In this document: in pieces, positions 23,826-33,029 of the stretch
Layout of the letters: each line of letters opens with the position of its first letter
Numbering within the stretch: position 1 is the stretch's first letter
Origin: Glutamicibacter sp002979865
Lineage (GTDB): Bacteria > Actinomycetota > Actinomycetes > Actinomycetales > Micrococcaceae
Assembly: GCF_050030965.1 (NCBI RefSeq)
Contig: NZ_CP188297.1
Span: 992,001 to 1,056,000 of the forward strand
Direction: 5' to 3'
DNA length: 64,000 nucleotides
The notes under the pieces: generated by a model
What the model was told of the DNA's origin: nothing
Database searches by the model: none
The model's input: only the letters and a program-made list of their open reading frames with translations
Position numbers and translations under genes: made by a program

Positions 23826-24128
23826 CTAGCCTTCGCACTCGACGCAGAAGCCTACATTGCCCTCTTCGCGCACCAGCTGCGAACGGTGGCGAATCAAGAA
23901 GCACGAGCCGCAAATGAACTCGTCGTCTTTCTGCGGAATGACCGTAACGGTCAATTCCTCGTTGGATAGATCCGCACCTGGCAGATCCATGCCATCGGTG
24001 TGGTCGGTCTCGTCGAGCTCGCGCACCACCGACTTGGCGTCCGGTGCGTTTGCGGACTTCACCGCATCCAGAGAAGCCTTACGTGCCTCAGCAACGTCTG
24101 GGCGGACTTCATCGTAATCAGTTGCCAC
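23826..24128 (-). CDS. DUF4193 zinc-ribbon-like protein
   Basis: A 100-residue acidic protein typical of actinobacteria. The N-terminus ATDYDEVRPD is the family hallmark. Near the C-terminus two Cys pairs (CGSC and CVEC) around a basic segment look like a zinc ribbon. Function is unknown; by context of such proteins in other actinobacteria it may touch transcription, but that is a guess. The start is GTG 24128, set by AGGA nine bases upstream; the in-frame ATG at 24137 directly abuts that site. Monocistronic. Confidence 0.85.
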   Translation of the reverse strand: MATDYDEVRPDVAEARKASLDAVKSANAPDAKSVVRELDETDHTDGMDLPGADLSNEELTVTVIPQKDDEFICGSCFLIRHRSQLVREEGNVGFCVECEG

Positions 24129-24265
24129 GAATTGCATTCCTAACGTGAGCCATTGAGCCTATTCGAAATAGGAGATTACAGCATACTAATGCCAAAAATA
24201 CAATCGTGCGCAGTTGTTTCGCTCACAGCCGGATGCTTGGCGTTACCTCGGCGTTAACAAGCGGA

Positions 24266-24315
24266 CGGCGGCATCGCGAACTACTGGCGAGTAGCCAGCA
24301 GCCCCGATGCCGCCG
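24266..24315 (-). terminator. terminator of gpmA
   Basis: CGGCGGCATCG pairs with CGATGCCGCCG around a loop that contains a smaller hairpin. It lies 12 bp beyond the gpmA stop. Confidence 0.75.
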
Positions 24316-24326
24316 AAAAGCGTGTC

Positions 24327-25073
24327 CTACTTGCGGCCTTGGTTGGCAACGGCCTTGATGGCGTCCGCAGCGGCTGCTGGATCCAGGTAGGTTCCGCCCT
24401 TGGTGATTGGCTGGAAGTTGTCATCCAGCTCATAGACCAGCGGGATGCCGGTTGGGATGTTCAGGCCAGCAATGTCTTCATCGCTGATGCCATCCAGGTG
24501 CTTGACCAGCGCACGCAGTGAGTTGCCGTGGGCGGTGACCATGACGGTCTTGCCTGCCGACAGGTCGGCCTTGATGTTGTTCTCCCAGTAGGGAAGCATG
24601 CGATCCAGCACGTCCTTGAGGCACTCGGTGCGTGGGGCGGAGTCGCCCAATGCCGCATAGCGCTCGTCGTTGATCTGGCTGAACTCCGAGGAATCATCCA
24701 GTGCTGGTGGCGGGGTGTCGTAGCTGCGACGCCATTCCATGAACTGCTCTTCGCCGAACTCAGCCAAGGTCTGCGCCTTGTCCTTGCCCTGCAGCGCACC
24801 GTAGTGGCGCTCGTTCAGGCGCCAGTCGCGGTTCACCGGGATCCACGAACGGCCAGCGGCTTCCAGGGCCAGGTTCGCGGTAACAATGGCGCGGGTCAGC
24901 AAGGAGGTGTGAAGCACCTCCGGCTTGTAGCCAGCTTCGGTCAGCAGCTGGCCGCCGCGGGCAGCTTCAGCACGGCCCTTCTCGGTCAGCGATACGTCGT
25001 ACCAACCGGTGAACAGGTTCTTTTCGTTCCATTCGCTCTGTCCGTGGCGAAGCAAAATCAAAGTGTGGCTCAT
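24327..25073 (-). CDS. gpmA: 2,3-bisphosphoglycerate-dependent phosphoglycerate mutase
   Basis: A 248-residue glycolytic and gluconeogenic enzyme that interconverts 3- and 2-phosphoglycerate. The phospho-histidine motif LLRHGQSEWN (His10) opens the protein, followed by LTEKGRAEA, the RHYGALQGKDKA loop and the second catalytic His in TAHGNSLRAL. The start MSHTLILLRHG at ATG 25073 has AGGA eight bases upstream; the earlier in-frame ATG at 25091 lacks a site. It is alone on the minus strand with its own terminator. Confidence 0.95.
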   Translation of the reverse strand: MSHTLILLRHGQSEWNEKNLFTGWYDVSLTEKGRAEAARGGQLLTEAGYKPEVLHTSLLTRAIVTANLALEAAGRSWIPVNRDWRLNERHYGALQGKDKAQTLAEFGEEQFMEWRRSYDTPPPALDDSSEFSQINDERYAALGDSAPRTECLKDVLDRMLPYWENNIKADLSAGKTVMVTAHGNSLRALVKHLDGISDEDIAGLNIPTGIPLVYELDDNFQPITKGGTYLDPAAAADAIKAVANQGRK

Positions 25074-25136
25074 GTAATCCATCCTAACCAATGCGCAAGC
25101 CTGCTCGTGCGAAAGTTAAGGCCCGTGATTAAAGTG

Positions 25137-25177
25137 CGAAGACCTGCAATCCGCCAAGATGCGGATGCAGGTCTTCG
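25137..25177 (-). terminator. terminator of the DUF2516 gene
   Basis: CGAAGACCTGCA...TGCAGGTCTTCG with an inner CCGC/GCGG pairing, 25 bp beyond the gene. Confidence 0.8.
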
Positions 25178-25201
25178 GGAAAACTTGGTGCCTTGGCACG
25201 C

Positions 25202-25519
25202 CTAGTAGTTGTACCAGCCGCCGCCTTTGCCGCTGACGGCAGGCTTGACGTCCGCGAGGTACACGCAGGCGATGCAGGCGCCGATCAGCTGCAGGAAGCC
25301 GATTCCGCCCTGGCTGAAGATGCCGAGCAGTGCCACGGCGGTGCTGGCGACGGTCAGTCCAAGCCAGAACCCCTTGGTGCGCTTGCCTTCCTGGGCGAAA
25401 CGATCTGCGCCATGACGCAGGCAATCAACCAAAGCCCAGACGGCGAGCGCAACGATGACAATGCTCAAAGCGATCATCATGTAGTACTCGATTATTTGGG
25501 CCATGCGCAACATGTTCAT
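25202..25519 (-). CDS. DUF2516 membrane protein
   Basis: 105 residues with three hydrophobic stretches, about 9-31, 49-68 and 73-90. The segment VWALVDCLRHGADRFAQEGKRTKGFW between the first two matches my memory of the actinobacterial DUF2516 family, whose function is unknown. The C-terminus has a Gly-rich KGGGWYNY ending. Nothing nearby hints at a role. Confidence 0.8.
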   Translation of the reverse strand: MNMLRMAQIIEYYMMIALSIVIVALAVWALVDCLRHGADRFAQEGKRTKGFWLGLTVASTAVALLGIFSQGGIGFLQLIGACIACVYLADVKPAVSGKGGGWYNY

Positions 25520-25589
25520 GCTTGTACTCTACCTTTTTGGCGCAAATGATGGGCGCTGTGCCACGCGCGGAAATCAGCGCCCGCGGGCA

Positions 25590-26747
25590 TCAAAGCCGGT
25601 CCAGCGCTTGCTGCAGATCGGCCCAGAGGTCTTCCACCTCTTCAATGCCTACTGATAGTCGGATCAGGCTGGCCGGGACGCTGGCCGGCTCCGAAGCGTG
25701 GCGGGCCCGGCGCTCGGCCAGGGACTCCACGCCTCCAAGCGAGGTGGCGCCGGTGATGAGCTTGAAGGCTTCCAGTACCCGGTCCGCTTCTTCGGCGGCG
25801 CTTCCCGCTTCAAAGGCGATCACCGACCCGAACCCGCCCATGAGTTCCGCAGCGCGTGCGTGGCCCGGGTCGTTGGGCAGTCCCGGGTAGCGTACGGCCT
25901 GCACCTTGGGATGTGCCGCGAGGCGTTCTGCCAGCACCTGGCTGTTTGACTGCGAACGCTGAAGGCGCACGGCCATGGTGCGCACCCCGCGTAATGCGAG
26001 GAAGGTATCCATCGGGCCGGCGATCGCGCCGTGCAAGGTCCGGTACCCGTGCAGGCGGCTGTGGAGCTGCTCGTCGCTGGTGACCAGCGCGCCCATGATC
26101 ACGTCCGAGTGGCCCGACAGGTACTTGGTCACCGAGTGCACTACAAGGTCGGCACCGTGGACCAGCGGCTGCTGGAGCAGTGGGGTGGCAAAGGTGTTAT
26201 CCACGATGCTCACGACGTTCTTCGCTTTGGCGGCAGCCAGCAGGGTCGGCAGGTCGGCGACTTCCAGCATCGGGTTGGTTGGCGATTCCACCCAGAGCAC
26301 ATCGGCCCCCTCCAAGGCAGCGAGCACTTCTTCGGTGTTGGCAATATCCACCGGGCGAATGCGCAGCCGTCCCGCCTCTTGCAGCTCTGCGCTCAACGCC
26401 AGCGAACCGTTATAGGAATGCTGCGGCATCACCAGCACGCCGGCCTCTGGCACGATGCTCAGTGCGGCGGCAATAGCTGCCATGCCCGAGGAGAACACCA
26501 GGGCAGGCAGCGTTGCCGCTTCGAGCTGGCCCAGTACTTCTTCAAACGGATCCCAGGTCGGATTGGAGAAGCGCGCATATACGCGTTCACCCGGCACCGC
26601 CTGGCCTTTGGAGTGGTAGGTCGAGGTGAAGGTCACCGGGTGGTTGACTGGAGCATCGTAGCCATGGGCCGGACGCCCACCGGCAACGAGCAAAGTTTTC
26701 GGATCCCAGGCCGGATTGGCGCCTGATTCTGCGGTGCGGGGGTTCAT
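25590..26747 (-). CDS. Cys/Met-metabolism PLP-dependent lyase or synthase
   Basis: A 385-residue fold-type I enzyme of the trans-sulfuration family (cystathionine gamma-synthase, cystathionine lyase, methionine gamma-lyase). The PLP lysine is K208 in VVHSVTKYLSGHSD; YARFSNPTW, SSGMAAI and VESPTNP are also family motifs. The exact reaction cannot be read from sequence, since these enzymes differ by few residues. I use ATG 26747 (MNPRTAESG); an upstream start at 26795 would give a basic N-terminus that does not look like the family. It is divergent from tmk. Confidence 0.88.
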   Translation of the reverse strand: MNPRTAESGANPAWDPKTLLVAGGRPAHGYDAPVNHPVTFTSTYHSKGQAVPGERVYARFSNPTWDPFEEVLGQLEAATLPALVFSSGMAAIAAALSIVPEAGVLVMPQHSYNGSLALSAELQEAGRLRIRPVDIANTEEVLAALEGADVLWVESPTNPMLEVADLPTLLAAAKAKNVVSIVDNTFATPLLQQPLVHGADLVVHSVTKYLSGHSDVIMGALVTSDEQLHSRLHGYRTLHGAIAGPMDTFLALRGVRTMAVRLQRSQSNSQVLAERLAAHPKVQAVRYPGLPNDPGHARAAELMGGFGSVIAFEAGSAAEEADRVLEAFKLITGATSLGGVESLAERRARHASEPASVPASLIRLSVGIEEVEDLWADLQQALDRL

Positions 26748-26894
26748 GGAAAAAACTCTACGCTTCCTTTGACGCTGCCAGCCGGTGGATTTCACTACAT
26801 TTCATCTGACTGATCCACCACACTGGGTGCATTTTCGTTGCACATCCTGCCGTTGCAACGCACATCTTTAAATGTCCTTGGATAGGCTAGTGGG

Positions 26895-27548
26895 GTGAGT
26901 ATCGAATCGAGTACCCCAACCCGTGGCTTGTTCATCGTTTTTGAAGGCGGTGACGGCGCTGGGAAGTCCACGCAGGTCGCCCTGGCCCAGCAGTGGCTGG
27001 AGTCCCGTGGCGCCAAGGTCACCACTACCCGTGAGCCAGGCGGAACCCAGATCAGCGAAGAGCTGCGTTCCTTGGTGCTCGAACACGGCCACGGCGAGAT
27101 CGATGCCCGTACCGAGGCCCTGATTTACTCGGCGGCGCGTGCCGCCCATGTCCAGCAGGTCATCTCCCCCGCGCTGGAAGCCGGCACCCACATCATCTGC
27201 GACCGATTCGTTGATTCCTCGCTGGCTTACCAGGGCATGGGCCGCGCCCTCGGCTTTGATGCCGTCGCATCGATCAACGACTTCGCCACCGGCGGACTGA
27301 AGCCGGATGCCACCATCATTCTTGATATCTCCGCCGCGCAGGGACGTGCCCGGCGCATTGCGGCCAGCGGCGGCGTGGAGGATTCGGATCGCTTGGAATC
27401 CGAGCCGGATGATTTCCATGAACGCATCCGCAACGCCTTCCTCGACTTGGCGGCCCGTGATCCGCAGCGCTATCTGGTCCTGGATGCCACCGCCAGCGTG
27501 GAGCAGCTGCACCAGTCGGTTGCGCAGCATTTGGCAGGCTTGCTGTGA
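26895..27548 (+). CDS. tmk: thymidylate kinase
   Basis: 217 residues. The P-loop EGGDGAGKST lies at residues 17-26, the DRFVDSSLAYQG motif binds dTMP, and the LID region near RARRIA carries the arginines. It makes dTDP for DNA synthesis. Start GTG 26895. Its stop overlaps the start of holB (GTGA), a conserved actinobacterial pair that suggests translational coupling. Confidence 0.95.
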   Translation: MSIESSTPTRGLFIVFEGGDGAGKSTQVALAQQWLESRGAKVTTTREPGGTQISEELRSLVLEHGHGEIDARTEALIYSAARAAHVQQVISPALEAGTHIICDRFVDSSLAYQGMGRALGFDAVASINDFATGGLKPDATIILDISAAQGRARRIAASGGVEDSDRLESEPDDFHERIRNAFLDLAARDPQRYLVLDATASVEQLHQSVAQHLAGLL

Positions 27549-28699
27549 CCCGGCCAGTCTTCGCAGAACTTGCCGGGCAGGAACGTGTCATTGCCACGTT
27601 GACCGCTGAGGTTGATCGCGGCAACCCGACCCATGCCTGGCTGGTCACCGGTCCCCCGGGTTCGGGCCGTACCACCGCGGCGCGGGCTTTCGCGGCGGCT
27701 TTGCAGTGCACCCAGGCCCCGGCCGGCTGCGGGCAGTGCGCCAACTGCAAAATGGTCATGAATTCGGAGCACCCGGATGTGTCTTTCGTATCCACCGACA
27801 AATTCGAGTACCAGATTGCTGACGTCCGCCATCTGATTACCCGTGCACAGGAAAGTGCTGGCACCGGCCGCTGGCGCATCATCATCATCGAAGATGCCGA
27901 CCGCATGTCCGAGCGCAGCACCAACGTGCTGCTCAAGGCCATTGAAGAACCGCCCGCCAAGATGATCTGGATCCTGAGCGCCCCGTCTCCTGCAGATGTT
28001 CTGGTGACCATTCGATCACGGTGCCGCGCGATAAATCTCTCCGTGCCGTCCACCCAGGATGTTGCGGATCTTCTGGTGCGCCGTGACGGGCTGGAACCGG
28101 AACAGGCGCTGTTCGCTGCCCGTGTCTCGCAGTCCCACATTGGCGTAGCCCGTTTGCTGGCCCGTGACGAGCAAGCACGCATCCAGCGTGAAAAAGTCGT
28201 TACCCTGCCGTTGCGCACCACCACCTTGCCGCAGGCGATGGCCGCTGCCGCAGAAATTTCCAAACTGGCCAGCGAGCGTGCCGAGAACATTACCGGCACC
28301 GATCTGCAGAACAAGATTGCCCAGCTGCGCCACGCCAACGGCTTGGGCCCAGAGGAGAACATCCCCGCTGGATTGCGTGGACAGTTCAAGGCGCTGGAGG
28401 ATGATGCCAAGCGATTCGCTCGGCGTGCGGCTTTCGATGCCTTGGACCGTACCCTGACAGACCTGACCACATTCTTCCGCGATGTTTTGAGCATCCAGCT
28501 GAATACCGGAATTGAGCTGATCAACGAGCACCTGCGCGAGAAGCTCGAACGTTTCGCAGCGGAACAGTCCAGCGAGAAGTCCTTGGCCCAGCTTGATGCC
28601 ATCAATGAAACGCGCAGCCGCTTGGCTGCCAACGTCAACCAGCTCATGGCCCTGGAAGCACTCATGACCCGTTTGCTGCCGCAGCCGGGACGCCGTTAA
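27545..28699 (+). CDS. holB: DNA polymerase III delta-prime subunit
   Basis: 384 residues, AAA+ clamp-loader subunit. The P-loop region reads TGPPGSGRTT at residues 35-44, with Arg in place of the usual Walker A lysine, fitting the known inactive ATPase site of delta-prime. A zinc-binding Cys cluster follows (CTQAPAGCGQCANC). The sensor region has EDADRMSERSTNVLLKAIEEPP. The protein works with the delta and tau/gamma subunits to load the sliding clamp. It overlaps tmk by four bases at GTG 27545. Confidence 0.92.
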   Translation: MTRPVFAELAGQERVIATLTAEVDRGNPTHAWLVTGPPGSGRTTAARAFAAALQCTQAPAGCGQCANCKMVMNSEHPDVSFVSTDKFEYQIADVRHLITRAQESAGTGRWRIIIIEDADRMSERSTNVLLKAIEEPPAKMIWILSAPSPADVLVTIRSRCRAINLSVPSTQDVADLLVRRDGLEPEQALFAARVSQSHIGVARLLARDEQARIQREKVVTLPLRTTTLPQAMAAAAEISKLASERAENITGTDLQNKIAQLRHANGLGPEENIPAGLRGQFKALEDDAKRFARRAAFDALDRTLTDLTTFFRDVLSIQLNTGIELINEHLREKLERFAAEQSSEKSLAQLDAINETRSRLAANVNQLMALEALMTRLLPQPGRR

Positions 28700-28722
28700 C
28701 CCATCACAAGGAGACACTAAAA

Positions 28723-30258
28723 GTGCCTGCACGCTCACCGATGATGCGCTTGGCCGCAGTGGGGACCGCTCTGGCTTTGACCCTGGCCGGCTGCTCTTCC
28801 ACTACAGCGGATTCGCAGTCCGGCGCATCGGATGCGTCGCAGTCCGCGCCCAACGCCAGTACGCCGCAAGGATTGGAATCCTTCTACAGCCAAGACCTCG
28901 ATTGGGAAGAATGCGGCAGCATCATCGAATGCGCCACCATAGAGGTTCCGCTGGACTATGCCGATCCCGAAGGCGAGAGCATTGATCTGGCGTTGAACCG
29001 CCGCGCAGTGGACGGAGCGACAGGCAATCTGCTGGTAAACCCCGGCGGCCCAGGCGGATCCGGCCTGGATCTGGTGGCGTCCTCGGTACCAGGCATGTTC
29101 AGCGCTGTCCTGCAGCGCGCCTACAACGTCATCGGATTCGATCCGCGAGGCGTGGGAGAAAGCTCCCCGGTCACCTGCCAAAGCGGTGCCGAGACCGATG
29201 AGGGACGCCAGGAAAACCTGCGGGCTTGGGTTCCTGAAGACCAGGACGAAATTGTCGAGGATACCGAGGACTACGCAGATGACTGCGCGTCCAATACCGG
29301 CAATCTCCTAGGCCACGTCGATACCGTTTCGGCAGCGAAGGACATGGACGTGATCCGTGCTGTGCTCGGTGATGCACAGCTGGACTACCTCGGTTTCTCC
29401 TATGGAACCTTCCTCGGAGCAACCTACGCTGATTTGTTCCCTCGGAATGTGGGTCGCTTCGTACTCGATGGCGCCATGGATCCAACCAGCACAGCTTCGG
29501 ACCTCACCTTGGCCCAGGCCGTTGGCTTCGAGAAGGAGATCGACGCGTGGCTCGCCAATTGCCTTGAAAGCGGTGAGTGCCCGTTCACTGGAACCGTTGA
29601 AGAGGCCAAGGTGCAGCTGCAGCAGTTCTTTGCGCAGGTGGAGAACGAACCAATGACTGCCAGCGACGGGCGTGCAGTGCCGATCATCGACTTCATCAAC
29701 GGCTTCATCTTGCCGCTGTATGACGATTCCAGCTGGCCCATTTTGACCGATGCGACGAACGCTGCCGTCAACGACGCGGATGTGGATATGATCCTCGGCT
29801 TCGCGGATCTCTCGGCGGACCGCGAGGGCGACGGCACGTATGCATCGAATTCCACCGATGCTTTCACCGCCATCAATTGCCTGGACCGTCCAATGGACGC
29901 CAGTCCAGAAGCGATGCAGGCCGAAGCAACAGAGTTGATGCGTGCGGCCCCGACCTTGGGCAAGTATCTCGCCTACGGCGGCATCACCTGCGAGGCCTGG
30001 GACCACGACGCCACTGGCAAGCCTGAGGTCCTCGACGCGGAAGGCTCGAATGAGATCCTCGTCATTGGCACCGTCGGCGATCCAGCTACCCCCTACGCAT
30101 GGTCTGAGGCATTGGCGCAGCAGCTGGATAACGCGACCCTGCTGACCTATGAAGGCCATGGCCACACCGCATATGGACGCTCCAATGAATGCATTACCAA
30201 AGCGGTGGATGAGTACCTGATTGACGGCAAAGTCCCCGAAGCCGGCACCCGGTGCTGA
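28723..30258 (+). CDS. secreted tripeptidyl-aminopeptidase-like lipoprotein (alpha/beta hydrolase with TAP C-terminus)
   Basis: 511 residues. The signal peptide ends at lipobox TLAGC, Cys24. The oxyanion region LVNPGGPGGSG lies near 104-114, then the FDPRGVGES motif, nucleophile Ser226 in GFSYGT, Asp453 in GDPATP and His479/481 in GHGH, all in the order of the SlpD/SlpE and Tap peptidases of Streptomyces. These remove short peptides from the N-termini of extracellular proteins or supply amino acids. AAGGAG precedes GTG 28723. It follows holB by 23 bp and could be read through from it, though the functions are unrelated. Confidence 0.9.
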   Translation: MPARSPMMRLAAVGTALALTLAGCSSTTADSQSGASDASQSAPNASTPQGLESFYSQDLDWEECGSIIECATIEVPLDYADPEGESIDLALNRRAVDGATGNLLVNPGGPGGSGLDLVASSVPGMFSAVLQRAYNVIGFDPRGVGESSPVTCQSGAETDEGRQENLRAWVPEDQDEIVEDTEDYADDCASNTGNLLGHVDTVSAAKDMDVIRAVLGDAQLDYLGFSYGTFLGATYADLFPRNVGRFVLDGAMDPTSTASDLTLAQAVGFEKEIDAWLANCLESGECPFTGTVEEAKVQLQQFFAQVENEPMTASDGRAVPIIDFINGFILPLYDDSSWPILTDATNAAVNDADVDMILGFADLSADREGDGTYASNSTDAFTAINCLDRPMDASPEAMQAEATELMRAAPTLGKYLAYGGITCEAWDHDATGKPEVLDAEGSNEILVIGTVGDPATPYAWSEALAQQLDNATLLTYEGHGHTAYGRSNECITKAVDEYLIDGKVPEAGTRC

Positions 30259-30340
30259 TTGGGCTTGATGATGTCGTCGCCGTTTTGACGTTCAGACAAT
30301 TCCTCGGATAAAGTGACGTGGTGCCTGTTTGCAGGTACAG

Positions 30341-30412
30341 GCCTCCTTAGCTCAGGGGTAGAGCAGCTCCCTCGTAAAGAGCAGGTCGCCGGTTCAAATC
30401 CGGCAGGGGGCT
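30341..30412 (+). tRNA. tRNA-Thr (anticodon CGT)
   Basis: 72 nt. Acceptor GCCTCCT/AGGGGGC, D-arm GCTC/GAGC, anticodon loop CTCGTAA giving CGT (reads ACG), T-arm GCCGG-TTCAAAT-CCGGC. CCA is not encoded. The antisense ORF over this gene is a known kind of false protein. Confidence 0.95.
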
Positions 30413-30422
30413 CGTTGTGAAG

Positions 30423-30463
30423 AAAACCCCGGAATCGCGCTTGCCGCATGATTCCGGGGTTTT
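30423..30463 (+). terminator. terminator of tRNA-Thr
   Basis: AAAACCCCGGAATC pairs exactly with GATTCCGGGGTTTT, loop 13 nt. A-run and T-run make it bidirectional. Confidence 0.9.
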
Positions 30464-30683
30464 CGCAATTTTCAATGGATTTTCATGACTGGTCCCGGGG
30501 TCTTCGATTCCCACGCAGTCCATTCTTATCCCGCATCTTGCCCAACGGCGCTTTTGGATATTCAATTAGGCCAGAGCCGGCAAACGATTCTTCACTCCGC
30601 GATCAGCAGATCATCGATCCCGGTTCGCGACCGGCAATAGCGGTATAAGCCTTCGACAGCAATTTCCAAGGAATTCCAAACTG

Positions 30684-31436
30684 ATGCAATCCTTGCAGTA
30701 CTCCCCTGAACCGCCATCGCTAGGCGGCAACGCGATCATGCGCCAACGGTGGAGCGAAGTAGCGTTCCTGCATTGGCGGGTTAGCCCGGATGAGGTGGCG
30801 CCGTACATGCCCGAAGGATGCCGGCCAGATATTGTCGACGGCAGCGCTTGGGTGGGCCTCGTCGCTTTCCAGATGTCGCGCAGTGCGTTCTTCTCCGGTC
30901 CTGCGATTCCGTGGTTGGGTGACTTCCCGGAGATCAATGTGCGCCTCTATTCCGTTGACAATCAAGGACGCCGCGCAGTGGTATTCCTGAACCTTGAAGC
31001 ATCACGCCTGCTACCTGTGCTCATGGCGCGGGCAGTCTTCGGGTTGAAGTACCAGTGGTCGTCCATGAAGATCCTGAAGAAGGCCGGCACGATCAGCTAT
31101 GCAACACGGCGCATCGGAAATCCGAGCGCACGTTCCCGCATCGTCGTGCGTCCGGTAGAAGCTTCTGCCAGTGCCGATCCAATTACCCCGGGTTCGCAGA
31201 CCGCCATCGCGCTATCGGCACAGTGGGCGTTCCACCAGCGGCATCTTGGGCGCACCTTGCACTGCCGGAACCACCATGAACCGTGGCCGCTGCAACCTGC
31301 ACAACTCGTTGAATTCGACGATGGCCTGCTGCGTGCCGCCGGTTTCGCCACTCTCGCTGATCGAGCTCCTGACTCGGTTCTGTACGCCGAAGGCGTCGAT
31401 ACGCTGTTCGCTGGACCAACCGTACTGGACTGCTAG
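30684..31436 (+). CDS. DUF2071 (YqjF-like) protein
   Basis: A 250-residue cytoplasmic protein. The pattern RQRWSEVAFLHWRVSPDEVAPYMPEG followed by DGSAWVGLVAFQM and LGDFPEINVRLY matches the DUF2071/YqjF family, distantly related in fold to acetoacetate decarboxylase. The activity is unknown. ATG 30684 has AAGGAA eleven bases upstream. It stands alone with a hairpin behind it. Confidence 0.85.
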   Translation: MQSLQYSPEPPSLGGNAIMRQRWSEVAFLHWRVSPDEVAPYMPEGCRPDIVDGSAWVGLVAFQMSRSAFFSGPAIPWLGDFPEINVRLYSVDNQGRRAVVFLNLEASRLLPVLMARAVFGLKYQWSSMKILKKAGTISYATRRIGNPSARSRIVVRPVEASASADPITPGSQTAIALSAQWAFHQRHLGRTLHCRNHHEPWPLQPAQLVEFDDGLLRAAGFATLADRAPDSVLYAEGVDTLFAGPTVLDC

Positions 31437-31461
31437 AGGCCAGGCACAAGGCAGTTGCGGC

Positions 31462-31499
31462 AGAAGGCTCCCGGTTTCGGAAGAAACCGGCAGCCTTCT
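31462..31499. terminator. terminator between the converging DUF2071 and aldo/keto reductase genes
   Basis: AGAAGGCT-CCGGTTTC pairs with GAAACCGG-AGCCTTCT around a GGAA loop with one mismatched pair. Confidence 0.85.
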
Positions 31500-31515
31500 G
31501 TTCTGCCTAGGTTCT

Positions 31516-32358
31516 TTACTCGAAGTCGGCGGTTGCCGGGTCAGCCGAGATACGGCCTTCCGCTCCGCGGTCCAGGGTAGCGATGGCAGCCAGATCTTCT
31601 TCGTCCAGCTTCACGTTCAGCGATTCGAAGTTCTCGACGATGCGCGATTCGGTGGTCGACTTCGGGATGACCACGTTGCCTACCGCCAGATGCCACGCGA
31701 TGACTACCTGCGCCACCGATGCTTCATGCTTCTTGGCGATCCCCACCAGCACTGGGTCGCTGAGCAGTTCGCCGCCGTGGCCCAGCGGGGACCAGGACTG
31801 GTGCAGGATGCCGTGCTCGGCCTCGTAGGCGCGCAGCTCGCCCTGCGGGAAGTACGGATGGGTTTCGACCTGGTTGATCACCGGGCGGACGCCGGTTTCG
31901 GTGTAGAGCTCTTCCAGTGCTTCCTTGGTGAAGTTGCAAACGCCGATGGACTTGGCCTTGCCGTCCTTCTGCAGCTGGATCAGTGCCTTCCACGTATCCA
32001 CGTAGGTGCCGCGCTTGGGCTGCAGCCAGTGGATCAGGTACAGGTCGACGTATTCCAGGCCGAGCCGTTCCAGCGAGGCATCCGCTGCGGCGAGGGTCTT
32101 CTCGAAACCCTGGTCCGAGTTCCAGACCTTGGTGGTGATGAAGAGGTCTTCGCGTGGCACGGTGCTGGCTGCAACTGCGCGGCCGACGCCAGCTTCGTTG
32201 CCATAGATGCGTGCGGTGTCGATGTGGCGGTAGCCGGCGTCGATGGCCTGGCCAACAACTGCTTCCGCGTCCTCGTCGGCGACCTTCCAGACGCCGTAGC
32301 CAAGCTGGTCGATGGTGTTTCCGTCAAGGAACTTCAGTTCAGGAATTGTTTGGGTCAT
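31516..32358 (-). CDS. aldo/keto reductase (2,5-diketo-gluconate reductase type)
   Basis: 280 residues, TIM-barrel NADPH-dependent reductase. The catalytic tetrad is visible: Asp47 and Tyr52 (HIDTARIYGNE), Lys77 (FITTKVW) and His110 (LYLIHW). The signature VVIPKSTTESRI near the C-terminus binds the cofactor phosphate. The closest group by motif is AKR5, which includes 2,5-diketo-D-gluconate reductases and methylglyoxal reductases; the substrate is not predictable. Single gene with weak ribosome binding site. Confidence 0.92.
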   Translation of the reverse strand: MTQTIPELKFLDGNTIDQLGYGVWKVADEDAEAVVGQAIDAGYRHIDTARIYGNEAGVGRAVAASTVPREDLFITTKVWNSDQGFEKTLAAADASLERLGLEYVDLYLIHWLQPKRGTYVDTWKALIQLQKDGKAKSIGVCNFTKEALEELYTETGVRPVINQVETHPYFPQGELRAYEAEHGILHQSWSPLGHGGELLSDPVLVGIAKKHEASVAQVVIAWHLAVGNVVIPKSTTESRIVENFESLNVKLDEEDLAAIATLDRGAEGRISADPATADFE

Positions 32359-32426
32359 GCAACTAATTTAGTCCACTGATGCGCCCTGCGCGGTGGAACA
32401 CCACGCGAGCGATCGGGAAAACCCAA

Positions 32427-32876
32427 TTATTCGCTGGAAGCGAGCAATTGCACGGCCCGGCTGACGTCTTCTTTCACCAGCGTGGCACGATGGCGCACGG
32501 CTTCGATATCGATCGGTTTGCCGGCTTCGGCCTGCATGCGCATCATCGCTACGACCTGTGCGGTCGTCGCCAAATCGTTGGCGGCCTTAGTCAGCGAACG
32601 ATGCGCCGCAGAGGTCAGCTGCGGGATCGTGTCGTCATTGCTCGGGGTGATCCGATGCGCCGCACAGCAAAGCTGGCGCACGGTCGGCAACAGCACAGTC
32701 ATCTCATTGGCTTCTCGGACCAGCTGGTTGTAAACCTGGTCATCGTTGATGCCCTCTACCACCTGGAAGACCCGGTCCAATGACCGCTGGAAACGGTCAT
32801 GGGCGCGACGCCAGACGCCCTCGCCAAGTTCGCGAGCAGCAGCACGCTCAGCGCGCAGTCGTGAAAAGAACGCCAT
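32427..32876 (-). CDS. conserved helical protein, function unknown
   Basis: 149 residues, no membrane segment and no motif that I recognise. The sequence is mostly helical and charged, beginning MAFFSRLRAERAAARELGEGVW, with a central stretch VYNQLVREANEMTVLLPTV. GAGAAG precedes the ATG. Codon choice matches the neighbouring core genes, so I take it as real. Same strand as cstA-ybdD, but a hairpin separates them. Confidence 0.65.
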   Translation of the reverse strand: MAFFSRLRAERAAARELGEGVWRRAHDRFQRSLDRVFQVVEGINDDQVYNQLVREANEMTVLLPTVRQLCCAAHRITPSNDDTIPQLTSAAHRSLTKAANDLATTAQVVAMMRMQAEAGKPIDIEAVRHRATLVKEDVSRAVQLLASSE

Positions 32877-32970
32877 TACACTTCTCTGCCGGTGGATTCC
32901 GATGAATTACTGGTTCTAGCCTACCGGGATCACCGCAGTGTTCCCGGCAGCGGGGTCGACATAAAACGAA

Positions 32971-33018
32971 ACCGGCCGCGAGCCCCATCCGCTTTCGCCA
33001 ATGGTTCTCACGGCCGGT
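32971..33018 (-). terminator. possible terminator of cstA-ybdD
   Basis: ACCGGCCG and CGGCCGGT, 32 bp apart, just beyond ybdD. The loop is long, so this is a moderate call. Confidence 0.5.
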
Positions 33019-33029
33019 ACCAGTCGCGT

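Noticed and set aside
30147..30449. 100-residue minus frame with AGFEPATCSLRGSCS
   Set aside because: It is antisense to tRNA-Thr, a well-known false protein in databases. The same holds for frames over the tRNA-Arg genes (for example 55213-55404).
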